Below, piece by piece: positions 16,538-24,562 of a stretch of DNA of 64,000 bases. The DNA lies in NCBI GenBank assembly GCA_964236105.1, contig CAXSBC010000010.1, positions 1 through 64,000 of the forward strand, written 5' to 3'. The position numbers and the translations under genes are program-made. Source of the stretch: Lichenicola sp964236105 (GTDB lineage: Bacteria > Pseudomonadota > Alphaproteobacteria > Acetobacterales > Acetobacteraceae). The stretch's first letter is position 1. Each line of letters starts with the position of its first letter. The notes under the pieces were generated by a model. It saw only the letters and a program-made list of their open reading frames with translations, did not search any database and was not told the origin of the DNA.

Positions 16538-18040
16538 ATGCAGCAGGTGGCGATGCTCCGCGAGCTCGTCGAGGGCAGGCCCGCGACGGTCGAGCTCGGC
16601 GAGACGAAGATCCTGCTGCTGCGCCAAGGCGATGTCGTGCGCGGTTTTGGTGCCGCCTGCCCGCATGCCGGCGCGCCGCTGGATCAGGGCGCCGTCTGCC
16701 AGGGACGGCTGATCTGCCCCTGGCACAAGGCGATGTTCGACATCACCGACGGCGCCCTGCTGGAGCCGCCGGCGCTGGAAGGGCTGCGTCGCTACCCCGT
16801 GGCGGTCGAAGGCGACAGGGTGCTGGCCTCGCCGGTGCCGATCGAGCCGTCGTCTCGCACAGGCAGTCCGGACGACCGGACGATGGTGATCGTGGGCGCC
16901 GGCGCTGCCGGTGCGGCCGGTGCCGCCTTCCTGCGCGAATTCGGCTTCACCGGCCGGATCGTGCTGGTCGGACGCGAGCCGGGCGAGGCGTTCGACCGGA
17001 CCGCGCTGAGCAAGTTCGTGCTCGAGGGCGACATGGCGCCGCAGGAGGTGCCGCCGCTGCATCCGGACGGCTTCCATGCGGCACACGGGATCGAGCGCCT
17101 GCACGACAGCGTGCTGGCCATCGATCCCGTCGCCCGCACCCTGACGCTGTCCGGCGGCGCGCGCCTGTCCTACAGCGCAGCACTGCTGGCCCCGGGCGGC
17201 ATCCCGCGGCCGCTCGACGTGCCGGGCCGGGATCGTCCCGGCGTGCACGTGCTGCGCAGCCGCGCCGACGCCTCGGCGATCCTGGCGGAGCTGCGGGACA
17301 GGCCGCGCGTGGTGATCGTCGGCGGCGGCTTCATCGGTCTCGAGGCGGCCTCGGCGCTGCGCAAGCAGCAGATCCCGGTCGAGGTGATCCTGTCGCAGGA
17401 GATCCCGTTCGAGCCGATCCTCGGCACCGAGATCGGCACCATGCTGCGCCGGCTGCACGAGACCAACGGGGTCGTGTTCCGGACCGGGGCCGCGGTGATC
17501 GCGATTGAGGGGGACGGCGCGGACGGCCGGGTGCAGGCCGTGCTGCTGGAGGATGGCCGGCGGATCGAGGCGGAGCTGGTACTGGCCGGCGTGGGCGTGC
17601 GGCCGGCGACGGAATTCGCAGCCGCGCTGGGGCTGGCCGAGGATGGCGGGCTCGACACCGATCGCGGCCTGCGGGTGTGCGACGGGATCTATGCCGCCGG
17701 CGATGTGGCGCGGTTTCCCTTCGGCGACGATGACGGCGCCCGCATCCGCGTCGAGCACTGGCGGGTGGCGCAGCAGCATGCGCGGATCGCCGCGCGCAAC
17801 ATGCTGGGCGGCGACGCGCGGTTCGAGCAGCCGCCCTTCTTCTGGACCTACCATTACGGCAAGCGCATCGAGGTGCATGGCCACCCGTCCGGCTTCGACC
17901 GGGTCGAGATCGACGGCGATCTGGACGCGCCGGCGTTCGTGGCACGGCAGTTCCGCGACGGCGCGCTGGTCGGGCTGATCGGATGCGAGCGCGACACCGA
18001 GCTGGCCGAACTCGCGCTGCAGCTCCCGGCGTGCCCCTGA
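16538..18040 (+). CDS. Rieske-domain FAD-dependent reductase (AIFL/ferredoxin reductase type)
   Basis: A 500-residue fusion. Residues 1-105 are a Rieske [2Fe-2S] domain with all ligands: Cys41 and His43 in CPHAG, Cys60 and His63 in CPWHK. From about 115 a pyridine-nucleotide-disulfide oxidoreductase follows: FAD site VIVGAGAAGAAGAAF, NAD(P)H site VVIVGGGFIGLEAASAL near 265, and IYAAGDVARF near 385. It should pass electrons from NAD(P)H through FAD to a partner or to its own cluster. The family includes AIF-like and nitrite or dioxygenase reductase-like proteins; the substrate is not determinable here. AGGAGA precedes the ATG at 16538. Confidence 0.93.
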   Translation: MQQVAMLRELVEGRPATVELGETKILLLRQGDVVRGFGAACPHAGAPLDQGAVCQGRLICPWHKAMFDITDGALLEPPALEGLRRYPVAVEGDRVLASPVPIEPSSRTGSPDDRTMVIVGAGAAGAAGAAFLREFGFTGRIVLVGREPGEAFDRTALSKFVLEGDMAPQEVPPLHPDGFHAAHGIERLHDSVLAIDPVARTLTLSGGARLSYSAALLAPGGIPRPLDVPGRDRPGVHVLRSRADASAILAELRDRPRVVIVGGGFIGLEAASALRKQQIPVEVILSQEIPFEPILGTEIGTMLRRLHETNGVVFRTGAAVIAIEGDGADGRVQAVLLEDGRRIEAELVLAGVGVRPATEFAAALGLAEDGGLDTDRGLRVCDGIYAAGDVARFPFGDDDGARIRVEHWRVAQQHARIAARNMLGGDARFEQPPFFWTYHYGKRIEVHGHPSGFDRVEIDGDLDAPAFVARQFRDGALVGLIGCERDTELAELALQLPACP

Positions 18041-18045
18041 AGGGC

Positions 18046-18063
18046 CCAGGCCTCAGCGCCTGG
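18046..18063. terminator. hairpin between convergent genes
   Basis: CCAGGC (18046-18051) and GCCTGG (18058-18063) form a perfect 6-bp stem over the end of the Nudix gene, between it and the convergent reductase gene. There is no clear T-run, so its role as a bidirectional terminator is only likely. Confidence 0.38.
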
Positions 18064-18475
18064 CCGCACTCGCCTGCCGCGCGATCCGTGCCACCGCGGC
18101 GCTGAAGCGTGGGTCGCCGTCGCGCAGCGCGTCCGGCGCGAACCAGGCCGCCTCCAGCGCGTCGTCGCCCGCGACGGGCGTCCCGGCGACCCAGTCGCAG
18201 GCGATCGCCAGCAGGATGACGTGATGCCGCAGCGTGCCGTCCGGGGCCCGGTCGATGATGTCGAGCGCCTCGATCAGCCCGGTGGCGCGGCCCTCGATGC
18301 CGGTCTCCTCGCGAAGCTCCCGCTCCACCGCTGCAAACAGCGTCTCGCCCGCCTCGACCCGGCCGCCGGGACAGCCCCACAGACCCTGGTCCGGCGGGTT
18401 CGCGCGCCGCACCAGCAGGATCTGCGACTCGTGCACCAGCACGGCGATCACCGCCGCCACCGGCGCCGTGCTCAT
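18053..18475 (-). CDS. Nudix hydrolase
   Basis: A 140-residue hydrolase of nucleoside-diphosphate-linked substrates. The Nudix box is complete at residues 38-60 (GRVEAGETLFAAVERELREE then TGI), fitting GX5EX7REUXEEXGU. The preceding GLWGCPGG is typical of ADP-ribose or NADH pyrophosphatases and MutT-like enzymes, but the substrate is open. Its ATG overlaps the stop of the upstream GAF-domain gene (ATGA at 18475-18472), so the two are translated together. Both could serve cleanup of oxidised metabolites. Confidence 0.92.
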   Translation of the reverse strand: MSTAPVAAVIAVLVHESQILLVRRANPPDQGLWGCPGGRVEAGETLFAAVERELREETGIEGRATGLIEALDIIDRAPDGTLRHHVILLAIACDWVAGTPVAGDDALEAAWFAPDALRDGDPRFSAAVARIARQASAARR

Positions 18476-18945
18476 CGGGCGTCGAGCGACCGCATCAGCA
18501 GACCGGCCGCGGTCTCGCACAGGGCCTGGTCGGCGGCGGTGAAGCGGTTCGCCACCGGACTGTCGATGTCGAGCACGCCCAGCAGCGCGCCGCCTTGGAT
18601 CAGCGGCACCACGATCTCGCTGCGCGAGGCGGCGTCGCAGGCGATGTGGCCGGGGAACAGGTGCACGTCCGGCACCAGGATCGTCTCGCGGCGCTGCGCC
18701 GCGGTGCCGCACACGCCCCGGCCCAGCGGGATGCGCACGCAGGCCACCCGGCCCTGGAACGGCCCCAGCACCAGATCCTCCCCGCGCAGGAAATAGAACC
18801 CGGCCCAGTTCACCTCCGGCAGGCCCTGGAACAGCAGCGCCGCCATGTTGGCGGAATTGGCGATCAGATCGCGCTCGCCCTCGAACACCGCTGCCAGCGT
18901 CTCGATCAGGCTGTCCGGATCGGCGGCCGCTCGGTCGAACTGCAT
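18472..18945 (-). CDS. msrC: free methionine-(R)-sulfoxide reductase (GAF domain)
   Basis: A 157-residue single GAF domain that reduces free Met-(R)-sulfoxide with thioredoxin. The three catalytic cysteines of the fRMsr family are present: Cys69 in GRVACVRIPL, Cys79 in GRGVCGTAA and Cys103 in GHIACDAASRS. The wall motif NWAGFYFL is at 46-53. The in-frame extension upstream to 19002 would run into the tRNA gene, so the ATG at 18945 is chosen. It forms an operon with the Nudix hydrolase. The trxB gene elsewhere in the window makes the reductant plausible. Confidence 0.93.
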   Translation of the reverse strand: MQFDRAAADPDSLIETLAAVFEGERDLIANSANMAALLFQGLPEVNWAGFYFLRGEDLVLGPFQGRVACVRIPLGRGVCGTAAQRRETILVPDVHLFPGHIACDAASRSEIVVPLIQGGALLGVLDIDSPVANRFTAADQALCETAAGLLMRSLDAR

Positions 18946-18972
18946 GCGCGCACCGTCTGGCGTGAGGAGCAG

Positions 18973-19049
18973 TGGCGCACCCGGAAAGACTCGAACTTCC
19001 AACCCCCAGATTCGTAGTCTGGTGCTCTATCCAATTGAGCTACGGGTGC
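18973..19049 (-). tRNA. tRNA-Arg(ACG)
   Basis: A 77-base cloverleaf on the minus strand. The acceptor stem GCACCCG pairs with CGGGTGC, the D arm contains AGCTCAATTGGATAGAGC, the anticodon stem-loop is CCAGA-CTACGAA-TCTGG with anticodon ACG, and the T loop is in AAGTTCGAGTC. The discriminator G is followed by an encoded CCA (18975-18973). ACG, after A-to-I editing, reads CGU/CGC/CGA. No integrase lies beside it, so it shows no sign of being an attachment site. Confidence 0.97.
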
Positions 19050-19106
19050 CTGGCCAATGCGGGCGGGGTGTAACGGATGGGGAAATGCTCCGCAAGCCCC
19101 GGCCGC

Positions 19107-19568
19107 TCAATTCCCGAACGCCCGGCTCAGCGGGTGGTCGGCCGGACGGACCAGCGCCACATGCGCGCGGCAGGACGGGGTGCCGTAGGTGCCGTCGATC
19201 CGGGTGCCGTCGTCGGCGAGACGGCCCTCGAACACCATCGGCAACGGCTTCTTGTTCATGTCGACGAGTGCGAGCTGCGCATGCAGGTGCGGATCGCCCG
19301 CTGGACGCCGGCCATGCAGCACCAGCACCCCGCTGCTGGGAATGAAGGACACGTCGCGTCCGTCCACCAGCAGCCGGGCGGCGGTCCGGTCCGGGCAGCG
19401 ACCCTTGTCGGTGACCAGCGTGCCGGTCCATTCGCCGTTCGGATCGCCCGGTGTTCCGGCGCCGCCGCATGCCGTGAGCAGCAGGCCGGGCAGCAGCGCG
19501 GCCAGCGTCCGGAGCCCGACCGGGACGGTTCGACGGGCCCGCGAGCCCTGGAACCGGTGCATGCTCAT
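19107..19568 (-). CDS. putative lipoprotein
   Basis: A 153-residue protein exported as a lipoprotein. It has a basic MSMHRFQGSRARR, a hydrophobic segment, then the lipobox LLLTAC with Cys34 as the predicted lipidated residue. The mature part (GEWTGTLVTDKGRCPDRTAA onward) looks like a compact beta-rich domain with two further cysteines that could form a disulfide. GGAGG stands 6 bases before the ATG at 19568. It is divergent from guaA. Function unknown. Confidence 0.8.
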   Translation of the reverse strand: MSMHRFQGSRARRTVPVGLRTLAALLPGLLLTACGGAGTPGDPNGEWTGTLVTDKGRCPDRTAARLLVDGRDVSFIPSSGVLVLHGRRPAGDPHLHAQLALVDMNKKPLPMVFEGRLADDGTRIDGTYGTPSCRAHVALVRPADHPLSRAFGN

Positions 19569-19681
19569 GATCGTCCTCCGCCCTGGCTCCTGCCGGTCCG
19601 GGTGGGTATAGCAAGCCGGACCGTTTTTGCGATCCTGCGGCCCGTTCCGGCGCGGCCCTCCTGTTCGAAGGTCCAATCACC

Positions 19682-21253
19682 ATGAGCGAGCTCGAAGCCG
19701 TCCTGCACGAGGATCGGGTCCTGATCCTGGATTTCGGCAGCCAGGTGACCCAGCTCATCGCCCGCCGCGTGCGCGAGAGCGGCGTCTACTGCGAGATCTG
19801 GCCGTTCAACACCGACCCCGACCGCATCGCGGGCTTCGGCGCGCGCGGCATCATCCTGTCGGGCGGTCCCGCCAGCGTGCTCGAGACCGCGTCCCCGCGC
19901 ATCCCCGGGGAGGTATTCGCGCTCGGCGTGCCGGTGCTGGGCATCTGCTACGGCCAGCAGGCGATGTGCGCGCAGCTGGGCGGCGCGGTCGAGACGCACG
20001 AGCATCGCGAGTTCGGTCGCGCCCATGTCGAGGTGCTGGAGGACAGCGCGCTGCTGCGCGGCACGTGGCAGCGCGGTGCCCGCGAGCAGGTCTGGATGAG
20101 CCATGGCGACCGCGTGACGCGCCTACCCCCCGGCTTCAAGGCGGTGGCGGTCAGCGAGGGCGCGCCATTCGCCATCATTGCTGACGAGGGCCGCCGCCTG
20201 TACGGCGTGCAGTTCCATCCCGAGGTGGTGCACACGCCGCACGGCGCGGCCCTGCTGCGCAACTTCACCCATGACGTGGCCGGCTGCCGGGGTGCCTGGA
20301 CCATGGCCGGGTTCCGCGATCTCGAGATCGAGCGCATCCGCGCCCAGGTCGGCACCGGCCGGGTGATCTGCGGCCTGTCGGGCGGCGTCGACAGCTCGGT
20401 GGCGGCGGTGCTGATCCACGCGGCGATCGGCGACCAGCTCACCTGCATCTTCGTCGATCACGGCATGCTGCGCGCGGGCGAGGCGGAGGAGGTGGTCGGC
20501 ACCTTCCGCGGCCGCTTCAACATCCGGCTGATCCATCGCGACGCCAGCGACCTCTTCCTGGGCGCACTCGCCGGCGTCACCGACCCCGAGACCAAGCGCA
20601 AGACCATCGGCCGGCTGTTCATCGAGGTGTTCGACGAGGAGGCGAACACGCTGGGCGGCGCCGACTTCCTGGCGCAGGGCACGCTGTATCCGGACGTGAT
20701 CGAGAGCGTGAGCTTCACCGGCGGCCCGTCGGTGACGATCAAGAGCCACCACAATGTCGGCGGCCTGCCGGAGCGGATGCGCATGCAGCTGGTCGAGCCG
20801 CTGCGCGAGCTGTTCAAGGACGAGGTGCGGGTGCTGGGGCGCGAGCTCGACATCCCCGAGAGCATCGTCGGGCGGCATCCGTTCCCGGGGCCGGGCCTGG
20901 CGATCCGCATCCCGGGCGACATCGACCGCGACAAGCTCGCCCTGCTGCGCCGCGTCGACACCATCTTCCTCGAGGAGATCCGCTCGGCCGGCCTCTACGA
21001 CGCGATCTGGCAGGCCTTCGCGGTGCTGCTGCCGGTGCGCACCGTCGGCGTGATGGGCGACGGCCGCACCTACGACCAGGCCTGCGCGCTCAGGGCGGTG
21101 ACCAGCACCGACGGCATGACCGCCGAGGTCTATCCGTTCGACATGGGCTTCCTGAACCGGGTCGCCGGACGGATCGTCAACGAGGTACGCGGCATCAACC
21201 GCGTGACCTACGACATCACCTCCAAGCCCCCCGGCACCATCGAGTGGGAGTGA
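19682..21253 (+). CDS. guaA: GMP synthase (glutamine-hydrolysing)
   Basis: A 523-residue enzyme that converts XMP to GMP in purine synthesis, using glutamine and ATP. The glutaminase domain (about 10-205) has the nucleophile Cys in GICYGQQ and the His/Glu pair in VQFHPEVVHT. The ATP-pyrophosphatase domain carries the P-loop GLSGGVDSS near residue 230. The C-terminal dimerisation domain ends in the family tail KPPGTIEWE. Length is normal. It is probably monocistronic. Confidence 0.98.
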   Translation: MSELEAVLHEDRVLILDFGSQVTQLIARRVRESGVYCEIWPFNTDPDRIAGFGARGIILSGGPASVLETASPRIPGEVFALGVPVLGICYGQQAMCAQLGGAVETHEHREFGRAHVEVLEDSALLRGTWQRGAREQVWMSHGDRVTRLPPGFKAVAVSEGAPFAIIADEGRRLYGVQFHPEVVHTPHGAALLRNFTHDVAGCRGAWTMAGFRDLEIERIRAQVGTGRVICGLSGGVDSSVAAVLIHAAIGDQLTCIFVDHGMLRAGEAEEVVGTFRGRFNIRLIHRDASDLFLGALAGVTDPETKRKTIGRLFIEVFDEEANTLGGADFLAQGTLYPDVIESVSFTGGPSVTIKSHHNVGGLPERMRMQLVEPLRELFKDEVRVLGRELDIPESIVGRHPFPGPGLAIRIPGDIDRDKLALLRRVDTIFLEEIRSAGLYDAIWQAFAVLLPVRTVGVMGDGRTYDQACALRAVTSTDGMTAEVYPFDMGFLNRVAGRIVNEVRGINRVTYDITSKPPGTIEWE

Positions 21254-21407
21254 CCCAGGGCCTTCCGCCGATGCGCCGGCAGGACCCGGCGTGGGAGCCG
21301 CATTCAGCGTTTCTTAACAGGCACGCGCTAGGACCTGAATGGTGGTCAGGAACGATGACGTGCAAGCAAGCGGGCGGGAGTGCCGATATCCATCACTGAG
21401 CTGCCGG

Positions 21408-24400
21408 ATGACGCGCCTGCTCAAGGTCGTCCTCGTCACCATGGGCCTGTTCATGGCGTCGCGCGGGGCGAGTGCCCAGTTCACCAGGTTCCAGAACTAT
21501 ACCGACGAGCAGGGTCTCGGCAACCTCGCGGTGACGTCCTTCGTCCAGGGAAGGGAAGGCAACATCCTGCTCGGCACCGAAGGCGGTCTCTACGAGCATG
21601 ATGGCGACCGCATCACGCCCTATACCGCACCGGGGCTGGCATCCTCGTCGGTGATAAACCAGATCGCGTTCGACGCGAACGGCAGGCTCTGGGTGGTCAC
21701 GCCCGACGGCGTCTTCGTGCGCGATGGCGCGGCCTTCCGGCCGATCGACATTGGTCGACGCGCCCTCGACGCGGGATCGTATCATGCCCTGGCGTTGAAC
21801 AGGGATCGCGCCGTGCTCGATGCCGGAGGCGTCCTGCTGAGCGTTCCGATCGGCCCGTCCGGGGTTGGGACGCCGTCGCCGCTGTTCGATGCCGCAACCA
21901 CGAGCAGGGTGCCCGTGCTCGCGACCGCACGCTTCGTCGTGGCGGACGGGAGCGACGGATTGCTGATCGGGTGCGGCCGCATCCTGTGCAGGTCACACCG
22001 CCAGCAGGTGACGACGCTCGGAGCCGAGGCAGGCCTGCCCGGCGACGAGTGGCTCGTCGCGCTCGCCGCTCCCGACGGCGTGCTGTGGGTGCGCAGCCTT
22101 GATCACCTGGCCTGGAGGAGCCCGGGCCAGACATCCTTTCACGTCGTCGAGGTGCCGGGCCATTCCAGTTCCTATTTCGCCGGTCATCCCGGGCAGCTCG
22201 ACCTCGCCCCCGACGGTCGGGGCGGGGTGCTCACGGAGGGCGATGGCGATCTGCTCGATTTCCGGGGCGAAGCCTGGAGCGGCTACGACCGCCATGTCGG
22301 CGGCCTGCCGGACAACGTCGTCCATGGGCTTCTCGTCGATCATGAAGGCTCGCTCTGGATCGGCAGCGAGGGTGGCGGCGCCTTCCGCAGCGTCGGCCTG
22401 GGCGCATGGGAACACTGGACCGCCAATGACGGGCTGCCCGACAACACCGTCTGGTCGATCGCGCGCCTTCGGAACGGCCAGCTGTGGGTCGCGACCGACC
22501 GCGGCACCGTCGCTCTCGGCGGCAGGCCCGGGCGGCTCCCCGGCAGCAACTACGCGCTGGCGGAGAGCCGTGCGGGACGGTTGTGGGCCATGCCCTTCGG
22601 CGGCGCGCTGCTGCGCCTGGATGCACAGGGTCAGACCAGGGAGCGTGTGGCGTTCGCGCCCACGGTGCTGCTGGCGACCGTGGATCGCCGCAACCGGCTC
22701 TGGCTGGGAACGCGCGAAGGCCTCTTCCTTGTCGAGGATGCGGATGCAGCACTCGCCGACATCCATCCGAAGCTCGTTCTGCCGAACGGGAAGCTGAACG
22801 TCGTCATCGACCCGTCCGGAGGCAACTGGGCGGTCGGGCCGGACGGCGTCTTCCAGCTCGGGCAGGACAACGCCTTCCGCCTCGTGCTGTCTCCGGCGGT
22901 TCTGGGCAGCCATCCGCTCGATCTGGCATTCGCCCCGGACGGAACGATCTGGGTCGCCACCACGGAAGCCGGCATCAGCCGCTTCAGGCTGGCAGCCGGG
23001 CACCTGCTTCCCCTGCCCAGCATCCGTCCGCCGACCGTCGGCTCGGACAGCATCCTCTTCCTCCACCGCGATCGATCCGACCGGCTTTGGGTCGGCAGCG
23101 ATCATGGCATCGACATGTTCGACGGGCGATCCTGGCGCCGCTTCGACAACAGCCAGGGCCCCATCACCAACGATCTGGACCAGGCCAGCGTCTATGAGGA
23201 TACCGACGGCTCGATGTGGTTCGGGACCAGTCACGGCCTCTCGCACCTGCGCGACCCGGACCACCTGCCGGCGCAGGCGACGCTGCATCCCCGGATCGTG
23301 TCCATCGCGCTCGGCAGCCGCAGCCTGCCCCTGTTGCCGAGCCTCGGCGCAAGATGGAGTGCGGCACCTCTCGTCATCCACTTCACCGACCTCGACTATG
23401 CCCAGGGCGCGGTGAGTTTCCGCTACCGCCTGCGCGGCCTCGACAGCGGCTGGAGCGACACGGCCGCCCATGAGGTGCGCTATGCCGGCGTGCCGGCCGG
23501 AACGTTCAGCTTCGAGCTCGTGGCCGTCAGCGGTGCGCATGGCAGCCTGTCGGCTCCTGTCGGCTTCACCATCCAGATCAGCGCGCCCTGGTGGCGCTGC
23601 TGGTGGTTCTTCGGCCTGTGCGGCGCTTTTGCCGCACTCTGCCTGATTGCCGCCTGGCAGGGACGGGTGCGGCTTCTCCTGCAGCAGCAAAGCCGCCTGG
23701 AGGCGCTGGTGCGGTTGCGGACTGCCGAGATCGAGCATGCGAGGCATGAGCTCGAGCGCCGGTCGTTGCTGGAACAGCGACGTCTGCAGGAGGAGCAGCG
23801 GCGGCTCGAGGACATGGTCGACATCAGGACGGCGGAGATCGAGCAGGCGCGCGCCGAACTGCAGCGCATCGCCATGTCGGACGTCCTGACCGGCCTGGCG
23901 AACCGGCGGGCCATCATGCAGGCGCTCGAAGCGGCGATGGCGTCGGCTCTGCAGTCGGGCGAGCCTCTTGCGGTGCTTCTCTGCGACATCGATCATTTCA
24001 AGAAGATCAATGACGCGTTCGGGCATCTCGCAGGCGATGCCGTGCTGATCGAGTTCGGCGGCAGGCTCGGAGAGGCCGTCGCCCGGCTCGAGGTCGCCGG
24101 CCGTTATGGCGGCGAGGAGTTCCTCGTGATCCTGCCGGGTGACCGGGAGACGATCGGGCGGCGCGTTCTCGACGTGCAGGCGGCGGCAGGCGAGCTGCCC
24201 TATGCGTTCGCGGGCAAGAGCAGGCGGGTGACGTTCAGCGGCGGCGTCGCCTTCCTGCGTCCAGACGACACGGCCATCACGATCATCGCCCGCGCCGACA
24301 CGGCGCTCTATGCGGCGAAGAAGCAGGGCCGGAGCCGGATCATCTTCGAGGATGTCCCGGGGGCCCTGTGCGACGAGATGAGCGCCACCTCACCAGATGA

Positions 24401-24488
24401 GCCGGTCGAACCGGGTCCTGCCGATCGACCGTGTCAGGATGCGTTGGAACTCGACACGGCCGCGAAGCTCGAGGAGCTTTGCGTTTGA
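21408..24488 (+). CDS. diguanylate cyclase with periplasmic beta-propeller sensor
   Basis: A 1026-residue inner-membrane protein that should make c-di-GMP in response to a periplasmic signal. In order: signal peptide (MTRLLKVVLVTMGLFMASRG); a two-component-type beta-propeller of repeats such as GLPDNVVHGLLVDHEGSLWI up to about 640; a Y_Y_Y-like domain, about 650-727; one membrane helix, about 728-751; a coiled coil; and a GGDEF domain, about 825-980, with active-site RYGGEEF near 900. The residues before it (RLEVAG) lack the RxxD inhibitory site, so product feedback through that site is unlikely. The coiled coil holds two copies of a 36-residue signalling helix. The start could be the GTG/ATG region further up (21339), but the signal peptide favours 21408. 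Confidence 0.92.
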   Translation: MTRLLKVVLVTMGLFMASRGASAQFTRFQNYTDEQGLGNLAVTSFVQGREGNILLGTEGGLYEHDGDRITPYTAPGLASSSVINQIAFDANGRLWVVTPDGVFVRDGAAFRPIDIGRRALDAGSYHALALNRDRAVLDAGGVLLSVPIGPSGVGTPSPLFDAATTSRVPVLATARFVVADGSDGLLIGCGRILCRSHRQQVTTLGAEAGLPGDEWLVALAAPDGVLWVRSLDHLAWRSPGQTSFHVVEVPGHSSSYFAGHPGQLDLAPDGRGGVLTEGDGDLLDFRGEAWSGYDRHVGGLPDNVVHGLLVDHEGSLWIGSEGGGAFRSVGLGAWEHWTANDGLPDNTVWSIARLRNGQLWVATDRGTVALGGRPGRLPGSNYALAESRAGRLWAMPFGGALLRLDAQGQTRERVAFAPTVLLATVDRRNRLWLGTREGLFLVEDADAALADIHPKLVLPNGKLNVVIDPSGGNWAVGPDGVFQLGQDNAFRLVLSPAVLGSHPLDLAFAPDGTIWVATTEAGISRFRLAAGHLLPLPSIRPPTVGSDSILFLHRDRSDRLWVGSDHGIDMFDGRSWRRFDNSQGPITNDLDQASVYEDTDGSMWFGTSHGLSHLRDPDHLPAQATLHPRIVSIALGSRSLPLLPSLGARWSAAPLVIHFTDLDYAQGAVSFRYRLRGLDSGWSDTAAHEVRYAGVPAGTFSFELVAVSGAHGSLSAPVGFTIQISAPWWRCWWFFGLCGAFAALCLIAAWQGRVRLLLQQQSRLEALVRLRTAEIEHARHELERRSLLEQRRLQEEQRRLEDMVDIRTAEIEQARAELQRIAMSDVLTGLANRRAIMQALEAAMASALQSGEPLAVLLCDIDHFKKINDAFGHLAGDAVLIEFGGRLGEAVARLEVAGRYGGEEFLVILPGDRETIGRRVLDVQAAAGELPYAFAGKSRRVTFSGGVAFLRPDDTAITIIARADTALYAAKKQGRSRIIFEDVPGALCDEMSATSPDEPVEPGPADRPCQDALELDTAAKLEELCV

Positions 24489-24562
24489 CCGGAGCGCCGG
24501 CAGCTCGATTGCGCAGAGGCAGCCGCCCGCGGCATCCGTCGATGGCTCCGCAAGCGCCTGTT

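Noticed and set aside
14477..17884. 1135-codon minus-strand frame opposite motB, motA and the Rieske reductase
   Set aside because: It has a His/Arg/Gln-rich composition typical of antisense frames and no domain; the plus strand holds three recognised genes.
18973..19049. tRNA-Arg as an attachment site for a mobile element
   Set aside because: No integrase or duplicated tRNA 3' end lies nearby, and the flanking genes look chromosomal.
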